In this document: positions 24,884 through 33,141 of the stretch, in pieces
How the letters are laid out: each line of letters opens with the position of its first letter
Numbering within the stretch: the first letter of the stretch is position 1
NCBI GenBank assembly: GCA_900542475.1
Contig: UQNO01000019.1
Span: 1 to 40,893 of the forward strand
DNA: 40,893 nt
Direction of reading: 5' to 3'
Source of the DNA: an uncultured Bacteroidota bacterium
GTDB taxonomy: Bacteria; Bacteroidota; Bacteroidia; Bacteroidales; F082
Notes under the pieces: model-generated
Told to the model about the DNA's origin: nothing
Seen by the model: the letters and a program-made list of their open reading frames with translations, nothing else
Databases searched by the model: none
Position numbers and translations under genes: made by a program

Positions 24884-26061
24884 TTTAACCAAGTTTTAAA
24901 ATTATTCATTCTTTCTGTTACTTTTCTGATGTAGTTCTGTGTCTCCGGAAGGAGGTTTTTTTCGAGATATTTGAAGTATTGGTCGTATGACATCGCATTA
25001 ATTTGCGGTATGGCTTTTCCTATTTTCGTGTCGCCTCTCAATGCTCTTGCCAGGTTGCCTGCCCCTGTGTTGTACGATGCTATCACGCATAGGTCCTGGC
25101 TGTTTTTGTCGGTGACCTTGGTGAAGTATCTCTTTTTCAGCAAATAGAGGTAATGCACTCCCATTTCTATGTTGTTTTCCGGCTCGTAGAGATAGTTGCC
25201 TGTCGGCGCCGAGAACGGTTTCTTCAGGCTCTGTGCGCAGTCGGCGCCTGCTGTGCGAGGCACGATTTGCATCAGGCCGTAGGCGGGGACGTATGATTTC
25301 GCCTTCGGATTGAACGACGACTCGGTCTGCATGATGGCGTATGCGAGGGCGGGGTCAACATCCCATTTCTGGCAGTATCTTTGTATCTCTTGTTGATATT
25401 GCTCGGCACGGGTGCGGATGTGGTCGGGCATGAGCTCGAACTTGATTGTGACCACCTGACGCTCCACGTTGTCGTCGCCTTTGATGGTCTTGACCTCCGT
25501 TTTCACGTTTTCCACAATCTCTTTCACGTTTTTGTCGAGATTTTTCTCTGTCACCGTCTCTCCTGACGGTGTCTGCACTTGGTTTTCGAGTACCGGCTTC
25601 TCCTGCAGTGGCTTCGCCTTCTCGACCTCCGAGTCGTAGTCCTTGGTCTTTCCTTTGTTCGTCAACAAGAACTTGAGTTTTTTCTCAATCTCTTTGTTAT
25701 CTACTTTCTCGCCTTTTTCCTGTATTATCTCGATGGTGGCCTCGCCGTTTTCAAAGTTGACGGTGCTTCTCGACTTGCCGTCGTCGGAATATTCCACCCA
25801 GTCTTTCTGTGTGCTTTCTTTCACGTTGCCTTTGCCCCATTGCTCGGCTCTCTCTTTCACAAATTTGGCGTAGGCAGCCTGTTCCGCCTTTACATAGTCC
25901 TCGTATTCTTTCTGCATCTTGGCAAGACCTTCGTCCTGATTCTTCTGCATTTGCTGCATCTGCTCGTTCTGCTCGCGCACATATTTCTCGTATTCTGTCT
26001 CGACCTGGGCAAAACAACCGAAACAACTGAAAATCAACGTTAGTAACAATATTTTTCTCAT
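24880..26061 (-). CDS. Lytic transglycosylase (SLT domain) with coiled-coil N-terminus
   Basis: A 393-residue exported protein that should cleave the glycan backbone of peptidoglycan. It has a signal peptide (MRKILLLTLIFSCFGCFAQ) and a Gln/Glu/Lys-rich coiled coil (about 20-90, QEQMQQMQKNQDE-like). A charged linker follows, then a C-terminal SLT domain with the catalytic Glu in YAIMQTESSFNPKAKS and the motifs AYGLMQIVPRTAG and ASYNTGAGNL. It resembles MltC in layout. The start at 26061 is supported by the promoter at 26083-26113, whose -7 box overlaps the next upstream start. Cys16 falls inside a region where a lipobox could also be argued. Confidence 0.9.
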   Translation of the reverse strand: MRKILLLTLIFSCFGCFAQVETEYEKYVREQNEQMQQMQKNQDEGLAKMQKEYEDYVKAEQAAYAKFVKERAEQWGKGNVKESTQKDWVEYSDDGKSRSTVNFENGEATIEIIQEKGEKVDNKEIEKKLKFLLTNKGKTKDYDSEVEKAKPLQEKPVLENQVQTPSGETVTEKNLDKNVKEIVENVKTEVKTIKGDDNVERQVVTIKFELMPDHIRTRAEQYQQEIQRYCQKWDVDPALAYAIMQTESSFNPKAKSYVPAYGLMQIVPRTAGADCAQSLKKPFSAPTGNYLYEPENNIEMGVHYLYLLKKRYFTKVTDKNSQDLCVIASYNTGAGNLARALRGDTKIGKAIPQINAMSYDQYFKYLEKNLLPETQNYIRKVTERMNNFKTWLK

Positions 26062-26082
26062 GTTTTCAAAGATTAATTTCTG

Positions 26083-26113
26083 CAAAAATAATAAATATTC
26101 TTATATGTTCAAC
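26083..26113 (-). promoter_or_regulatory. Promoter of the transglycosylase-ridA operon
   Basis: The minus strand has GTTG (26113 to 26110), 19 bases, then TATTTTTG (26090 to 26083). This fits the TTTG/TAnnTTTG consensus with one mismatch, about 22 bases before the ATG at 26061. Confidence 0.68.
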
Positions 26114-26190
26114 TATCAACTAAAAAACAACGTTCAATATTATTTGTCACCATTTTGGAATGTTGAGACGCGATTCATCGCATCTCAACA

Positions 26191-28725
26191 TTAATAATTA
26201 TCTCGATAATCTTTCTTCTTTGTCAATTTCAAATCTTGCAAGGCAGATGCCTTCACGTTAATCTGGAAGTTCCACGATTTATACGTTCCGTATGGAATGA
26301 CGTTGAACCGCATCTCCCAGCAGTGCAGGTCCCGATAGACTGTGAGTGAGGTGTATGTTATCTTGTGTGTCTCGAAATCCCAGCCTGTCTGTGCCGACAC
26401 TTTCCACTTCGGCGACAATGTTATCTCGCCGCTTAAGCCGAGTGTCTGCACCGTTGACCGGTTGTCGTTCAAGATATAGTTTATGTACGATAAGTTGTTG
26501 GTCATGCGTAGGTTATAGCTCAACGACAGCGACCAGCTTGTTGACCAATCGACATATCCGCCGGGATTGTTGCGTATGTCGTCGAGTTCTTCCTCGGAGG
26601 CGTTAGGCGACGAAATCAAAGGCCTGTCGGTTTTCTCTTTGTTTTTTTTCTTCCCGAAGGTCTTGTCGTTGATAGAATAGCTCGCGCTGAAATTCCATGC
26701 CACGCTCTTCTTCCTGAACAGCCTCTGGTTGATGTCCCACTCGTATTTGTTCAACTGCTTGGTACCTGTCGAATCCAGGACATAAGGGTCCCAAACGCTT
26801 GCATATTGTATCGTGAAATTCTTGAAAAGCGTGGTGCGTCCGCTGATGTTGAGATACGACCAGTTCAAGGAGTCTTTTGCCATATCATAATTGCCTGATA
26901 ATGTAAGGTTTTCGATGAGGACAATCTTCTTCAGGCCGTTCACTGTGTCTTTTTTTGAGGGAACTTTTATCTCAATGTTGTTGCTCAGGTTGTATGTAAG
27001 TCTGCCCGAGCGTTGTGCCGCCGGCGCACCGTAAATCTCACCTTGATAATAGCTGTATTTCTGCTCAACGCCGTTGCCATCGACATAGGTGGAGTAATAA
27101 TTCCAGAAACTGCTGCTGAAGTCAGGGTTGTAGGAGAATCCCACAGTAGGGGTGAACACATGCCTGATGGCTCTCACCGGACCTTTTTTAAATCTGAACA
27201 TTCCGTAAATCTTCGTGGTGATGTTGCTTGACACATCGTATGTGAATACATTGCTGAAATGTGGAATGGTGTCGGTTTTGACGTGTCCTGTGCCGTCGTT
27301 GTCCAATACCCAGTCTTTTTTGTAATATTGGAGATACATCTTGTCGCTGAGGTTTAACGATGTTGTCCATGTGAAGTGTTTGAACAGCTTGACGGGCAGG
27401 TTGATAGGTACGCGGTGCTGCATGCCGTTTTGCATGTTGTCGAGCCATTTGTCTTTGAAGAAGAGGCTGTCGGCCATGCTGATGTAGTTTTTGGCGTTGG
27501 CAGAGTAGCTTAGGTTCAACTCGCTGTACCAATGCTTTTTACCGACTTTCCCGATGTTTTTTAAAGGATAGACGCGGCTCATGGTGAAAGTGATTTCCGG
27601 CAAGGTGATGGTCATGTTGTGTGTCAAGGTGTTCTGACTGTGGCTGCCGTTCACGGTGAGGTAGAACTTGTTGGCAAAGCTCGTCTGATAGGCGATGCTC
27701 GACTGGAAGGTGTTGCTCAAATACTCTGTCGTGGAGACGGCGTTGTATTTGTTGTAGTTGTTGCTCACGATATAGACATCGGCTGAAAACGACGACTTGG
27801 GCCTCGCCTTGGGGTCTTGCTTGTGCAGCCATCTGATTTTGAAGTCGGTGCTTTCGGTGTAGTCGGCGGAGCCTTCCACGCCTACCTTGTTGATGGCATA
27901 GCTTGCCGCTATCGAGCCGTTGAACTTGTATCTGCTTACATATCTGAACGTCGGCTTGACAGCCCAGCTGCCTCGTGTGTAGATGTCGCCGATGAGCTGT
28001 AAGTCCATGTGCTGGTTTATTGCCCAGTAATAACCTCCGTTTTCAAAATAATAACCGCGGTTGGCCGACTGTCCAAACGATGGTATGATGATGCCTGAAC
28101 GCTGCCCCCTGGCGTTGGGAATCAAGGCAAAAGGGATCGCGACGGGTATCGGTGTCTCTTCTATCCTTGCGTAAAGCATCTTCGCTACGATTTTGTCGTC
28201 GGGTATGACAATGGCTTTGTTGAAATGAAACTCGTAATGCGGATGCTCGCGGTTGTTGCATGTGGTGAACGAACCCGACCGTATGTTAATCTTTCCGTCG
28301 TCCATCTTCTTGATTTTGTCGCCGTGAAGATAGTTCTGGTTGTCTTCGGTAAACACTTTGCTGATGATTCCTTTTTTTGTGTCGAAGTTGAACGACATCT
28401 CGTCGGAATAGTATTTTTGATTGTCTTGGGTGAAGACCGGCTTCCCTTGAATCTTCCCGGTGGAATCGGGCAGCCCCTTGGCGAAGACGGTGTGCTTCTC
28501 GAAGTCGAACTCGATGTAGTCGGCCCGAATCTCGATGTCGTCGTATTTTATGACAGCATCGCCAAAATAATAAATCTTGTTGTTCTTTAAGTCTTGAATC
28601 GTGGAGTCGTTGCAGTTGCGGTCAATCCGGGCGTCAATCTTGCTCTGACTCCTGCCGATAATGGGGAAAGCCATCATGCAGATGAAAAAAACAATAAAAA
28701 AACGATATGTTGACCTTGTGTACAA
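26191..28725 (-). CDS. lptD: LPS-assembly outer-membrane protein LptD
   Basis: An 844-residue outer-membrane protein that receives lipopolysaccharide from the periplasmic bridge and inserts it in the outer leaflet. A signal peptide (about 1-27) precedes an OstA/LptA-like N-terminal domain: YFGDAVIKYDDIEIRADYIE, GDKIKKMDDGKINIRSG, and TTCNNREHPHYEF. A long aromatic-rich beta-barrel follows, containing YARIEETPIPVAIPFALIPN and IIIPSFGQSANRGYYFENGG. It is divergent from the amidase gene and upstream of the transglycosylase-ridA pair. The amidase/LptD/RidA neighbourhood is one I recall from Bacteroides. It resembles the Bacteroidota LptD lineage, longer in the barrel than proteobacterial LptA-like parts. 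Confidence 0.9.
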   Translation of the reverse strand: MYTRSTYRFFIVFFICMMAFPIIGRSQSKIDARIDRNCNDSTIQDLKNNKIYYFGDAVIKYDDIEIRADYIEFDFEKHTVFAKGLPDSTGKIQGKPVFTQDNQKYYSDEMSFNFDTKKGIISKVFTEDNQNYLHGDKIKKMDDGKINIRSGSFTTCNNREHPHYEFHFNKAIVIPDDKIVAKMLYARIEETPIPVAIPFALIPNARGQRSGIIIPSFGQSANRGYYFENGGYYWAINQHMDLQLIGDIYTRGSWAVKPTFRYVSRYKFNGSIAASYAINKVGVEGSADYTESTDFKIRWLHKQDPKARPKSSFSADVYIVSNNYNKYNAVSTTEYLSNTFQSSIAYQTSFANKFYLTVNGSHSQNTLTHNMTITLPEITFTMSRVYPLKNIGKVGKKHWYSELNLSYSANAKNYISMADSLFFKDKWLDNMQNGMQHRVPINLPVKLFKHFTWTTSLNLSDKMYLQYYKKDWVLDNDGTGHVKTDTIPHFSNVFTYDVSSNITTKIYGMFRFKKGPVRAIRHVFTPTVGFSYNPDFSSSFWNYYSTYVDGNGVEQKYSYYQGEIYGAPAAQRSGRLTYNLSNNIEIKVPSKKDTVNGLKKIVLIENLTLSGNYDMAKDSLNWSYLNISGRTTLFKNFTIQYASVWDPYVLDSTGTKQLNKYEWDINQRLFRKKSVAWNFSASYSINDKTFGKKKNKEKTDRPLISSPNASEEELDDIRNNPGGYVDWSTSWSLSLSYNLRMTNNLSYINYILNDNRSTVQTLGLSGEITLSPKWKVSAQTGWDFETHKITYTSLTVYRDLHCWEMRFNVIPYGTYKSWNFQINVKASALQDLKLTKKKDYRDNY

Positions 28726-28743
28726 GATTTTTATCTAATTTTG
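28716..28743 (+). promoter_or_regulatory. Probable promoter of the amidase gene
   Basis: taattttg (28736-28743) matches TAnnTTTG; a ttg at 28716-28718 lies 17 bases upstream as a weak -33. The start codon is 43 bases downstream. It overlaps the first codons of divergent lptD. Confidence 0.45.
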
Positions 28744-28769
28744 TAAAAAATTCAAAACAATTCAAACTG

Positions 28770-28777
28770 CAAAGATA
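28770..28777 (-). promoter_or_regulatory. Probable promoter -7 box of lptD
   Basis: The minus strand reads TATCTTTG (28777 to 28770), a match to TAnnTTTG, 45 bases before the lptD start. The -33 region is inside the amidase gene and shows only a weak match. Confidence 0.45.
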
Positions 28778-28786
28778 CGATTTTTT

Positions 28787-29863
28787 ATGAAAGACAGACT
28801 TGTATTTTTAATTATATTGATAGGTCTCATGATTTTTCTTTTTCCGCTTGCGGTTCATGCCCAAAATGCCAAGATTCGGACTGTCGTGATTGACGCAGGG
28901 CACGGCGGCAAAGACGCCGGAGCCGTGGGGAAGAAGGGGAAGGAGAAGGATATCACCCTCGCCGTGGCGAAGAAAACAGGCGCATATATCAAGAAAAAAC
29001 ACCCTGACGTGAAGGTCGTTTACACGCGCACCTCCGATGTGTTTGTCGAGTTGATGGAGCGCGCCCGCATCGCCAATCGAAACAACGCCGATGTCTTCAT
29101 CTCGATACACTGCAACTCGGTGGCTAACTCGTCGAAGACTGTCGGTGTCGAGACGTTTATCATGGGCGACCACCGTAACAGTGCCAACCTCGCTGTCGCC
29201 AAACGCGAAAACGCTTCTATCCTCTATGAGAGCAATGCACAGGAGGACTACGACGGCTTCGACCCGAACAGTACCGAGGCTTACATCGCCTTCAGCTTTA
29301 TCCAGAGTGAGTTCAAGCAACACTCGCTAAAGTTGGCGGAGCTCGTTCAAGACGAACTTGTCAACAAGGCGAAACGCTACGACAGGGGAGTGCAGCAGGC
29401 AGGTTTCCTGGTGCTGTACAAAACATCTATGCCCTCCATCTTGGTCGAGCTCGGTTTCATCTCAAATCCAGCCGAAGAGGCATATATGATGTCGAAAGAA
29501 GGCCAGGATTATCTGGCATCTGCAATATATCGCGCTTTCTGCGCTTACAAAACAAATTACGAAAAAGAGTCTGTCGAGATGAACCTGGATTTCCCGTCAT
29601 CTCCGGAGACGCCCGCCGTCGATAAAAACACAGGCGTGGTTTACAAGGTGCAGTTTGCCACTAAAAACCGTCCTGTCGATAACCCGCAGTCGGTTTATAA
29701 AGACTTGCAAGATGTTGATTGTTACGAACATAACGGGCTGTGTAAATACACTGCGGGCTGCTTCGCCACCAAAGCCGAGGCAGACGCATACCTCAAGGTG
29801 GTGCTCTCCAAGGGCTACGACGGCTCCTTCGTGGTTAGATTCGAAGACGGAATCCGAAAGTAG
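28787..29863 (+). CDS. N-acetylmuramoyl-L-alanine amidase with SPOR-like C-terminus
   Basis: A 358-residue exported zinc amidase (Amidase_3) that cuts the bond between N-acetylmuramic acid and the stem peptide, typically for cell separation. After a signal peptide (about 1-26, ending PLAVHAQ) come the zinc-ligand motifs DAGHGGKDAGAVG, the Glu in LMERARIAN and SIHCNS, and the catalytic Glu in VELGFISN. The C-terminal 70 residues (VVYKVQFATKNRP to YDGSFVVRFEDG) look like a SPOR domain, which binds denuded glycan at division sites. It is divergent from lptD. Confidence 0.93.
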   Translation: MKDRLVFLIILIGLMIFLFPLAVHAQNAKIRTVVIDAGHGGKDAGAVGKKGKEKDITLAVAKKTGAYIKKKHPDVKVVYTRTSDVFVELMERARIANRNNADVFISIHCNSVANSSKTVGVETFIMGDHRNSANLAVAKRENASILYESNAQEDYDGFDPNSTEAYIAFSFIQSEFKQHSLKLAELVQDELVNKAKRYDRGVQQAGFLVLYKTSMPSILVELGFISNPAEEAYMMSKEGQDYLASAIYRAFCAYKTNYEKESVEMNLDFPSSPETPAVDKNTGVVYKVQFATKNRPVDNPQSVYKDLQDVDCYEHNGLCKYTAGCFATKAEADAYLKVVLSKGYDGSFVVRFEDGIRK

Positions 29864-29885
29864 AGACGTTTCCTGAAACGGCTCT
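29862..29885. repeat. Hairpin at the amidase stop codon
   Basis: agagacgtttc (29862-29872) pairs with gaaacggctct (29875-29885) with one mismatch and a 2-nt spacer. It overlaps the amidase stop and the stop of the T9SS remnant on the other strand. It shares the gagacgttt...aaacg pattern with the ahcY terminator. A weak T-rich tail (attcttt) follows. Confidence 0.5.
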
Positions 29886-29985
29886 ATTCTTTGACGATTT
29901 TTCTTGTCCCAATTTTGCCGCTGTCATCTTTCATCTTGATGAAATAGATTCCGGCAGGCTGTTTCCCGACTTCGTCATTGCGCAC
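29884..29985 (-). pseudogene. Orphan C-terminal tail of a T9SS-secreted protein
   Basis: The minus strand encodes 33 residues ending in a stop: VRNDEVGKQPAGIYFIKM, then KDDSGKIGTRKIVKE. This is the final part of a type IX secretion type A sorting domain, compare GVYFVRMNDAVVKFVKK of the protein at 10412-12028. The rest of the gene is gone, and sequence upstream (29986-30056) shows no related coding. It marks a deletion of a former secreted-protein gene between the amidase and the S9 peptidase. Confidence 0.7.
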
Positions 29986-30056
29986 CCCAAAACAAGAGTG
30001 CGCAAAGATACAAATGTCTAACACCTAATGGCTACCGTCTAACACCCAACATCCAA

Positions 30057-32198
30057 CTAAAGATTCTCCTTAAAATACTCCGTAATCTTCATAATCAAGT
30101 GCGCTCTGTCCATGCCATAGACGTTGTGGTCGTGGCCCGGATAAACGAAGTAGTCTATCTGTTTCTGGTTGTGGATGGCGTTCTCAAGGAAGCTCAAGCT
30201 GTGCTGCCATACCACGGTGGGGTCGGTGGAGCAGTGGATGATTAACAGTTTGCCTTCGAGTTTGTCAGTCTTGTTGTCGAGTGCGGTGAGCTCATAGCCT
30301 TCGGGGTTCTCTTCCGGTGTGTCCATGTAACGCTCGCCGTACATGATTTCGTAATATTTCCAGTTGATGACAGGGCCGCCTGCCACGCTCACCTTGAAGG
30401 TCTCGGGATAATTGATTTTCAACGATGTTGACATGAATCCGCCGTAGCTCCAGCCGTCGCTGCCGATGCGTTCCGGGTCGATGTAGGGCTTGGTCTTGAG
30501 ATATTCTATGCCTGTCATCTGGTCTCGCATCTCGGCTTGTCCACACTGACGGTGAATGACTTGCTCGAAAGCCTCGCCACGGTCGGCGGAACCTCTGTTG
30601 TCGATGGTAAACACTATGAATCCCTCTTGTGCGAGATAGTTGAGATAGATGCCGGCGCCTGCCAACCAAGAGTCGGTGATGAGCTGTGCGTGCGGACCGC
30701 CGTAAACGTAAACGATAACCGGATATTTCTTGTTCTCGTCGAAGTTATATGGCTTGACGATTCTCGTGTAAAGAGCGTGTCCGTCCTCCGACTTGATGGT
30801 GTCGAGCTCTGTCACGCCAAGGTTATAGTCTTTCAAAGGATCCTCCGCCATATACAGAGGCGCGAAGTCTCTGCCTTTTTCATCTTGGATGCATACGGCT
30901 CTCGGCACGTCGGTGCTGGTGTAGTTGTCGATGAAGAACCTGCCGCTCTTGCTCGGCGACACGCTGTGCGTGCCGTGTTTCTGTGTGATACGCACTTTCT
31001 TGCCGTTCTTGATGTTTACTTTGTAGAAATGACGCTGTAGCGGACTGACCTCTGTCGAGGTGTAATAGGCGTTGCCTTCGCTGTCGAATCCGTTGAACGC
31101 GGTAACGACGTAGTCGCCTTTCTCGATTTGTCTCGCCTTGAGGGTCTTGGTGTTATGCAACCAGAGATGATAATATCCGTCGCGTTGGGCGAGCCATAAA
31201 AACTCGGTGGTGCTGCCCGGCAGGAAATATGCGGGTCCTTGCGGCTCGACATACTGCTCGTCCTCGTCGTGGAAGATGGTTTTGTTGAACTCGCCGCTCA
31301 ACGCATTGTATTCATTGAAACTCAAGGTGTCCTGTCCTCGGTTCAAGATGCCGATGTAAATCTTCTCGTTGTCGTTGTTCCATGTGATGGCAGTGAGGTA
31401 ATGCTCCTCGGGTTCGCCAGTCCGCATCACCACGTCAGTACCCGTCGCGATGTCGTAAACATGAAGCTTCACTATATGCGATGTCATTCCCGCCATTGGA
31501 TATTTTATCGGTTTTGCCTCGGCGATACGTGTCGTGATGTCAACAAGCGGATAGTCTGTCACCATGCTCTCGTCCATCAGATAATAGGCGAGCTTGTTGC
31601 CATCTGGCGACCAGAAGATGCCGCCGTCGATGGCGAACTCGTTGCGGTGCACCGACTGTCCGGCGATGACGTGTTCCGGATTCTCCGTGAGTCTTGACGT
31701 CTTGTCGCCGTCGGCGATGTAAAGGTCGTTGCCTATGGTATATGCTATGCGCATCGTGACCTCGTTGAGGTTGACATTCTCGGCGTTGGCAGGGAGAGCC
31801 GTTACTTTCTTGATGGATTTCTCGTTGATATTCAACAAATAAAGAACGAGACCGCCGTCGTCGCCCATCTTGTAGAAATAACCGGAATGCTCGTTTTTCC
31901 ATGTGATATTGGGAATCTTCTTGAAATCGCCAATGCCGTTGCCTTTGCATAGACTGTTGATTTGCTCCATGGTAAGGAGTGTGTGCGACGACTTCTCGCC
32001 AGGTGTCTGATACCTCAACTCGTCGCCTTCGGTGAAGACATATTTATCGGTGTCGCCTAACCATTTGAAACTCTTGCCTTTAGGGAATACTTCGTAGTTG
32101 TTGTACGAAGCGTCTGCAGGCGTTAACATTTTCTTTTCCTGCGCAAAAGATGTCATAATTAACATCATTGCGATTGCTGATAAAAATAGTTTCTTCAT
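30057..32198 (-). CDS. S9-family dipeptidyl peptidase (DPP IV type)
   Basis: A 713-residue secreted serine peptidase. The signal peptide is MKKLFLSAIAMMLIMTSFAQ. An eight-bladed beta-propeller (DPPIV_N) fills residues about 50-470, with IDGGIFWSPDGNKLAYYLMD and HYLTAITWNNDNEKIYIG. The alpha/beta-hydrolase domain has the nucleophile in GWSYGGFMST, the acid in HCSTDPTVVWQHS and the His in YPGHDHNVYG. Such enzymes remove N-terminal dipeptides after Pro or Ala in the periplasm, feeding peptide catabolism. A palindromic repeat and then the GGGP synthase-family gene lie upstream; it appears monocistronic. Confidence 0.93.
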   Translation of the reverse strand: MKKLFLSAIAMMLIMTSFAQEKKMLTPADASYNNYEVFPKGKSFKWLGDTDKYVFTEGDELRYQTPGEKSSHTLLTMEQINSLCKGNGIGDFKKIPNITWKNEHSGYFYKMGDDGGLVLYLLNINEKSIKKVTALPANAENVNLNEVTMRIAYTIGNDLYIADGDKTSRLTENPEHVIAGQSVHRNEFAIDGGIFWSPDGNKLAYYLMDESMVTDYPLVDITTRIAEAKPIKYPMAGMTSHIVKLHVYDIATGTDVVMRTGEPEEHYLTAITWNNDNEKIYIGILNRGQDTLSFNEYNALSGEFNKTIFHDEDEQYVEPQGPAYFLPGSTTEFLWLAQRDGYYHLWLHNTKTLKARQIEKGDYVVTAFNGFDSEGNAYYTSTEVSPLQRHFYKVNIKNGKKVRITQKHGTHSVSPSKSGRFFIDNYTSTDVPRAVCIQDEKGRDFAPLYMAEDPLKDYNLGVTELDTIKSEDGHALYTRIVKPYNFDENKKYPVIVYVYGGPHAQLITDSWLAGAGIYLNYLAQEGFIVFTIDNRGSADRGEAFEQVIHRQCGQAEMRDQMTGIEYLKTKPYIDPERIGSDGWSYGGFMSTSLKINYPETFKVSVAGGPVINWKYYEIMYGERYMDTPEENPEGYELTALDNKTDKLEGKLLIIHCSTDPTVVWQHSLSFLENAIHNQKQIDYFVYPGHDHNVYGMDRAHLIMKITEYFKENL

Positions 32199-32228
32199 AT
32201 TTTTGATATTTTATGATTTTTCTGTTAA

Positions 32229-32343
32229 TCATTTCGGCCTTGTCGGAATGGAGAAATCTCTTGAATTCAAGGAGATTTATTCATTGAGGTGAATGTTTTC
32301 ACAGATTCATGTCTCGACTTCACATTGTTGCGTCCGAAATGAC
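32229..32343. repeat. Degenerate copy of the composite palindromic repeat
   Basis: A 115-bp unit starts tcatttcggccttgtcggaa and ends gcgtccgaaatgac. It contains a decayed form of the second module, attcattgaggtgaat followed by gttttcaca, compare attcaccggaggtgaat in the 22945-24505 array. It lies in the gap between the S9 peptidase and the GGGP synthase-family gene. Confidence 0.75.
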
Positions 32344-32350
32344 GTGATGT

Positions 32351-33079
32351 CTATGCATTATGAATTGCCTGGGCGAACCTCTTCAGCAGTTCCGGTTCTT
32401 TTTCAAACGCTGTTCCGATGACTATGATGTCGGCTCCGGCTTTTGCCGCGTCTGCCGCCATCTCCGGTGTCTTGATGCCGCCGCCCACAATCAACGGTAT
32501 ATTAATCATCTGGCTTACCTTTGAAATCATGCTTTTCGACACCGGTGTCAAAGCACCCGAGCCTGCCTCCAGGTATATCAGTTTCAGACCGAGCATCTCG
32601 CCCGCGATGGCGGTGCACATGGCGATGTCGTCCTTGTCGTGCGGTATCGGCGTGGTGTCGCTCATATAAGTCACCGATGTCGCCTTGCCGCTGTCGATGA
32701 GCATATAACCTGTAGGAATGATTTCATTGCCATACAACTTCAGATATGGCGCGGCGATGACGTGTCTGCCAATCAGCATTTCGGGGTTGCGTCCGGAAAT
32801 CAACGAGAGCAGCAGGAACCCGTCGCAGTATTTGCTGATTTGCAACGAGTTGCCTGGGAAGATGAGCACCGGAATGTCAGAGTGTTCTTTTATGAGTTTG
32901 ATGCAGTGGTCGAGGCTGTCGGTGACGAGCAGGCTGCCGCCCACGAAGAAAAAGTCAACATCGGCGGCGGAGGCTTTCTCGACGATTGAGAGTATCTGCG
33001 CGTCGGTGGGCTTGTCGGGGTCAACAAGAACCGCAAGCTTTTTGCGTGTCTTATCTTGAAATTTATCGTATATTGCCAT
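32351..33079 (-). CDS. Geranylgeranylglyceryl phosphate synthase-family protein
   Basis: A 242-residue TIM-barrel prenyltransferase of the GGGPS/PcrB family. It couples a polyprenyl diphosphate to sn-glycerol-1-phosphate, giving the ether lipid precursor best known from archaea. Family features are AVLVDPDKPTDA near the N-terminus, FFVGGSLL, PVLIFPGNSLQIS, YLEAGSGALTPV and the phosphate-binding VGGGIKTPEMA with ADIIVIGTAFEK. Bacteroidota members belong to the group II branch. The chain length of the product cannot be read here. It lies between the histidine kinase and the S9 peptidase with no lipid genes adjacent. Confidence 0.9.
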   Translation of the reverse strand: MAIYDKFQDKTRKKLAVLVDPDKPTDAQILSIVEKASAADVDFFFVGGSLLVTDSLDHCIKLIKEHSDIPVLIFPGNSLQISKYCDGFLLLSLISGRNPEMLIGRHVIAAPYLKLYGNEIIPTGYMLIDSGKATSVTYMSDTTPIPHDKDDIAMCTAIAGEMLGLKLIYLEAGSGALTPVSKSMISKVSQMINIPLIVGGGIKTPEMAADAAKAGADIIVIGTAFEKEPELLKRFAQAIHNA

Positions 33080-33120
33080 AATAAAATTTTAATCCACGAA
33101 AATACAACTTTTTATTGAAT

Positions 33121-33141
33121 ATAACCAAGAGGTTTGGTTAT
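33121..33141. terminator. Possible hairpin terminator after the histidine kinase
   Basis: ataaccaa (33121-33128) pairs perfectly with ttggttat (33134-33141), loop gaggt. It overlaps the stop codon of the minus-strand kinase by one base. The T-run flanks it on the plus strand, which is the wrong side for the kinase, so function is uncertain. Confidence 0.35.
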
